Assembly: GCF_020382885.2 (NCBI RefSeq)
Contig: NC_058504.1
Span: 19,293,019-19,357,018, forward strand
Direction: 5' to 3'
DNA: 64,000 bases
From: Scatophagus argus
Lineage: Eukaryota; Chordata; Actinopteri; Scatophagidae
Part shown: in pieces, positions 57,480 through 64,000 of the stretch
Numbering within the stretch: the first letter of the stretch is position 1
Layout: each line of letters opens with the position of its first letter
Made by a program: the position numbers and the translations under genes
Notes under the pieces: generated by a model
What the model was told of the DNA's origin: nothing
What the model saw: only the letters and a program-made list of their open reading frames with translations
Databases searched by the model: none

Positions 57480-60089
57480 TGAAGTAACTTCGGCTAACCG
57501 GTAAGAGGTGGAAAACTGGCATATAAAGTTGTCGTCTAACAATGGTCTACAACTTAACTATTGGGCTAGTTAGGACACAGTGGTTGTTATGATGTGTTTA
57601 ACCACACGTTTAAACTTAATAAGTTGTGTTGTGTTAAAGTTAGCTAGTTAGCAAGGTTACTAGCTTGCAACATACCAGGGCTAGCTAATTCCTCTGAAAT
57701 AATGTATTACATGACGACTGTGGGTATTTTCTTGGTACAGTTAAATTACAACGCCACTAAAAGCTATTTTTACTACGCTTTGGGGATTTGTGTAACGCTA
57801 GATGTAACTTTCTGGATCCCTTTTTTCCTCTTTCTCTGGGTGGGGGTGCTTAACCTAACTGCTCATCGAGTCGTTCTTCCATGTTGTTGGTTCCATGTAC
57901 TTCATGCTTGACAAGGATTTTAGATATAAACCACGCTGTAACGTTCAAGCACAGTCTGAGCCTTGAGGTTTGTAGTCATTGTTGAAGCGAGAATGATGAC
58001 AATCTAACGTTACATTAGTTTAGTTCAGAAGAGATCAACTGTGATAAACAGTTGTTTTTGCAGGTCAGTATAACAGCGATTTCGATTTTTGTTTACCACC
58101 TCCATTTTGCGTTTTTTCCCGATTTGTATGGAGGGGTTAGAACTTTTGGAGAGGGCTTTAGAGGAGTGTCGATTCTCTGTGTCAATTCACAATAAGTTGG
58201 ACCTATCTTATGACATGAATTGTTGATATGTGAAAGTTTATGAAAGTTTTTTTTTTTTTTTTAAATGCCTCTCTTTTGAACTTTTGTCATATGAATAGCA
58301 AGGTCATGATGGTACAATGTGCCAATTTGAAGAATTCTCAGGACTGCATTTTTCAACTTACAAAATATGTAGGTCATACTCTTTGTTGTAAATTTAGATC
58401 ACCCATAAGCTCAGGAACTGGAGGACAAACCACTGATGATTTTTGGAAGACAGATCTCAAACTGTCCTAAATCACAGATAGTTAATTTAGGCAATTCTCA
58501 GTAAATCACAAGCTTCAGTTCTCTCCCCAAAAGTGTGACTTTGTAAAATGCATGTCATGCCAAGATTGATTTGATTTTCATCTTTGATGGTGAAAACACA
58601 GAGCTGTTGGTGTAAACTGTTATCAGTTTTTAGAGTTGATAGGCTTATCTGAAGAGTTAGTCAATCAGATGCAAAGCTTTTACAGTTGTCCATTCAGGCA
58701 AGTTACATCTGCAACACATTAATCAAATTGGCAGTTTCTGCAAGTCACACAAACATTGGACATGTCCTTCTGCTGAAACCTGTCACTCATCATTGCTCTC
58801 CCTTAGCAATGAACCAATGAATCACTGCTGATCCAGTCTAAAAGAGGCCTTGGTGCGTCAGATCTCTGACTGATCAAGTTATGTGGAAACAGCTGCTGGA
58901 ACAGTCTGGTGGTGAATGTGAGGAAAAATTCACATATACAACATTTATAGGTTGATGATCTTTGTATGCTTACATCGTCTTCTCTTTCTCTCCACTTTCA
59001 TGTGCATGTAGAACAATGAGCAGTGGAAGTGGGTGCAGTGCTGTCAGACAGCTGTGTGCTGGAAGGGAGGGATCAGGGCAGAGATGGGATGAGGGAGGAA
59101 GGAGCTCATTGTGGTCACATCCTTTTTGACTAAGGCTGGTTTCACAAGCCCCCAAACAGCTGCTGCAGGCTACATGTCTTTCACTGTCTGTGTGCTGGGG
59201 CTGCATGACATGGACATATCCCAGCATGGTTTATTTCATTAGTGTATTTTGGACATTCTGAAGACTATTTGAGACACTCAGTATCTCTACATTAGTGAGT
59301 GGAAACTTTAGTTTGTGGGCAACATCATTAATTTTTAAGTTGATAATTTAGTATTGTTGCTTGTTACTGGTGGTTGTGTAATGCAAAAATGGCTGATAGC
59401 TTTAATCCTACTTTATACCATATCAATAATAACAAATCAGAATATACTAGAAGCAGAATATTTCATTATTTATTTAATTTTTATTTTCTTGCTACTTTGA
59501 GCACTGATAATTTTTTTTATTCAAAGTCAGATTAGTAATTGTATTGTTCTGTGTTGGCAGACAAACAAGTGTTAGTGTAACAGGTGCTGCTTGCATCTCT
59601 GCTGGTATCCTCAGTGTTTCTTTTTTTGTTTTCTGCCGCTGTGCTCATATTCAAACAGATGAAATGAAACCTTGTGCATCATTATACCTCAATATTCACA
59701 TTTTGACTCTATCCTATTTCATATTTCAGAATAAATGCTGTCTGGTCAACCAGTTTGCCAGTTTTAGTTGGTTTGGCCATTTGTTTGCCTACAAGAGCCT
59801 TTTCCCTCATGTTTGTCTTTTCCTATGCACAACTGTCCTAAAGTTCTACATACAGCACCTATCAGATGATTGCATCAATCAGTTTCAGCGAGACTCAGTC
59901 TCTTTATGGAAATGTGTCAGAGCAAAAAGGGGACAAAGGGCTTTTGATCATCTTGTTAAGTGAGAATAGTGTTTGTCACATGCTGAGATTCAGACTTTAA
60001 TTCACAATTGGATTTTTAAAGCATATTGTGTACCAAACGATGTGTGTTGCCGATCTTTACATGTCTCTGCTCTCCTTTTTGTTTTGCAG
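57480..60089 (+). other. Probable smad5 intron in the 5' untranslated region
   Basis: Between the CpG-rich start region and the acceptor before the MH1 exon. No open frame here looks coding. A moderately GC-rich patch at 59020-59180 has no recognised content. Confidence 0.4.
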
Positions 60090-60443
60090 AAGGCTGGTGC
60101 AGCTGAACCCTGGCTGTGCATGGTTGGACAAGTCAATCCAGAGAGTAGTTGGGAATTGTTGTTGAAGTAGTCACATCCTTATTTCTTAGCTTGTCAACTG
60201 GCACTGGTGAGACCTGCTGTAGCGTGTCAGTTCGACAGAGGTCCTGATCTCAGCTTCTGCAGCCTGCACCCCCTCCTTCCATCAGTGGTGGTGACCCAAG
60301 TCCGGACAGCTTGCTGCAGGGCCCTTCCTGAGCAGCAGCAGCTGCGTCCTGCTTGCTGACTCCCCTCCCTCCCCTGTTTCCTGTCCTTGGTTAGACAAGG
60401 CTAAAGCCTCCTCTCCCCTACCCCACCCCTCATCTCTGCTGGC

Positions 60444-60447
<4 letters not shown>

Positions 60448-60480
<33 letters not shown>

Positions 60481-60549
60481 TCACACACACACACATACTC
60501 ACACTCACACTCACTCACACACACACACACACACACTCACTCACACTCA
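60448..60549. repeat. (CA)n / CACT-rich tract in smad5 5' leader region
   Basis: Interrupted CA repeats with CACT and CATA variants, about 130-230 bases before the smad5 ATG. If the acceptor at 60087-60089 is used, this tract lies in the mature 5' untranslated region. If the acceptor ending at 60573 (ctctttttag) is used, it is intronic. Confidence 0.9.
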
Positions 60550-60623
60550 CTCGCATTTACACACTCTTTTTAGGCTACTATCATTAGTTGGAGATCAACA
60601 GCAGGGGACTTGTAGATCCTTAG

Positions 60624-64000
<3,377 letters not shown>

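Noticed and set aside
58970..59227. Minus-strand frame over a GC-richer patch
   Set aside because: No similarity recognised and no supporting splice sites; it lies within the presumed smad5 intron.

Overview
The window is a vertebrate nuclear genome segment, almost certainly from a ray-finned (teleost) fish. The evidence is large spliced genes with GT-AG introns, long AT-rich introns and spacers, abundant (CA/TG)n microsatellites, tRNA-derived SINEs with a typical fish layout, and proteins that read as fish orthologues of human genes. There is no prokaryotic operon, phage, plasmid or CRISPR content. Species cannot be fixed from sequence alone; a percomorph-like fish is my guess.

Layout. (1) 1-9.3 kb: spacer with no supported gene, holding repeat fragments and CTCF-like motifs. 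(2) 9.3-24.2 kb, minus strand: complete gabra4, the GABA-A receptor alpha-4 subunit, in nine coding exons totalling 555 codons. Its introns hold microsatellites, a palindromic RFX-type X-box and a striking inverted repeat. (3) 24.2-40 kb: the upstream side of gabra4, with a GC-rich promoter/leader zone, CA/GT/CT microsatellites, four SINE copies, and a small unrecognised spliced gene candidate on the plus strand at 32.4-33.2 kb. (4) 40.0-45.5 kb, plus: cfap100, a ciliary/flagellar coiled-coil protein of 12 coding exons and 518 aa, with an RFX X-box about 740 bp upstream of its ATG. (5) 46.0-50.6 kb, plus: ap1ar (gadkin), 10 coding exons and 299 aa, starting about 0.6 kb after the cfap100 stop. 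(6) 50.6-57 kb: spacer and ap1ar 3' region. (7) About 57 kb to the window end, plus: the 5' part of smad5, a BMP-pathway receptor-activated SMAD; the MH1 exon and first linker exon are present and the MH2 part lies beyond the window.

The genes are not an operon and do unrelated jobs: inhibitory neurotransmission, cilia, post-Golgi vesicle traffic and BMP signalling. Exon coordinates were placed by hand from splice consensus, reading phase and remembered human homologues. Summed exon lengths are divisible by three for the three complete recognised genes, which supports the models. No dramatic new system is visible. The observations most worth a second look are the ~170-bp, ~95% identical inverted repeat inside a gabra4 intron, the X-boxes, the UG-rich tract just after the Cys-loop exon donor, the unrecognised spliced gene, and the Gly/Ser insertion in the smad5 linker.
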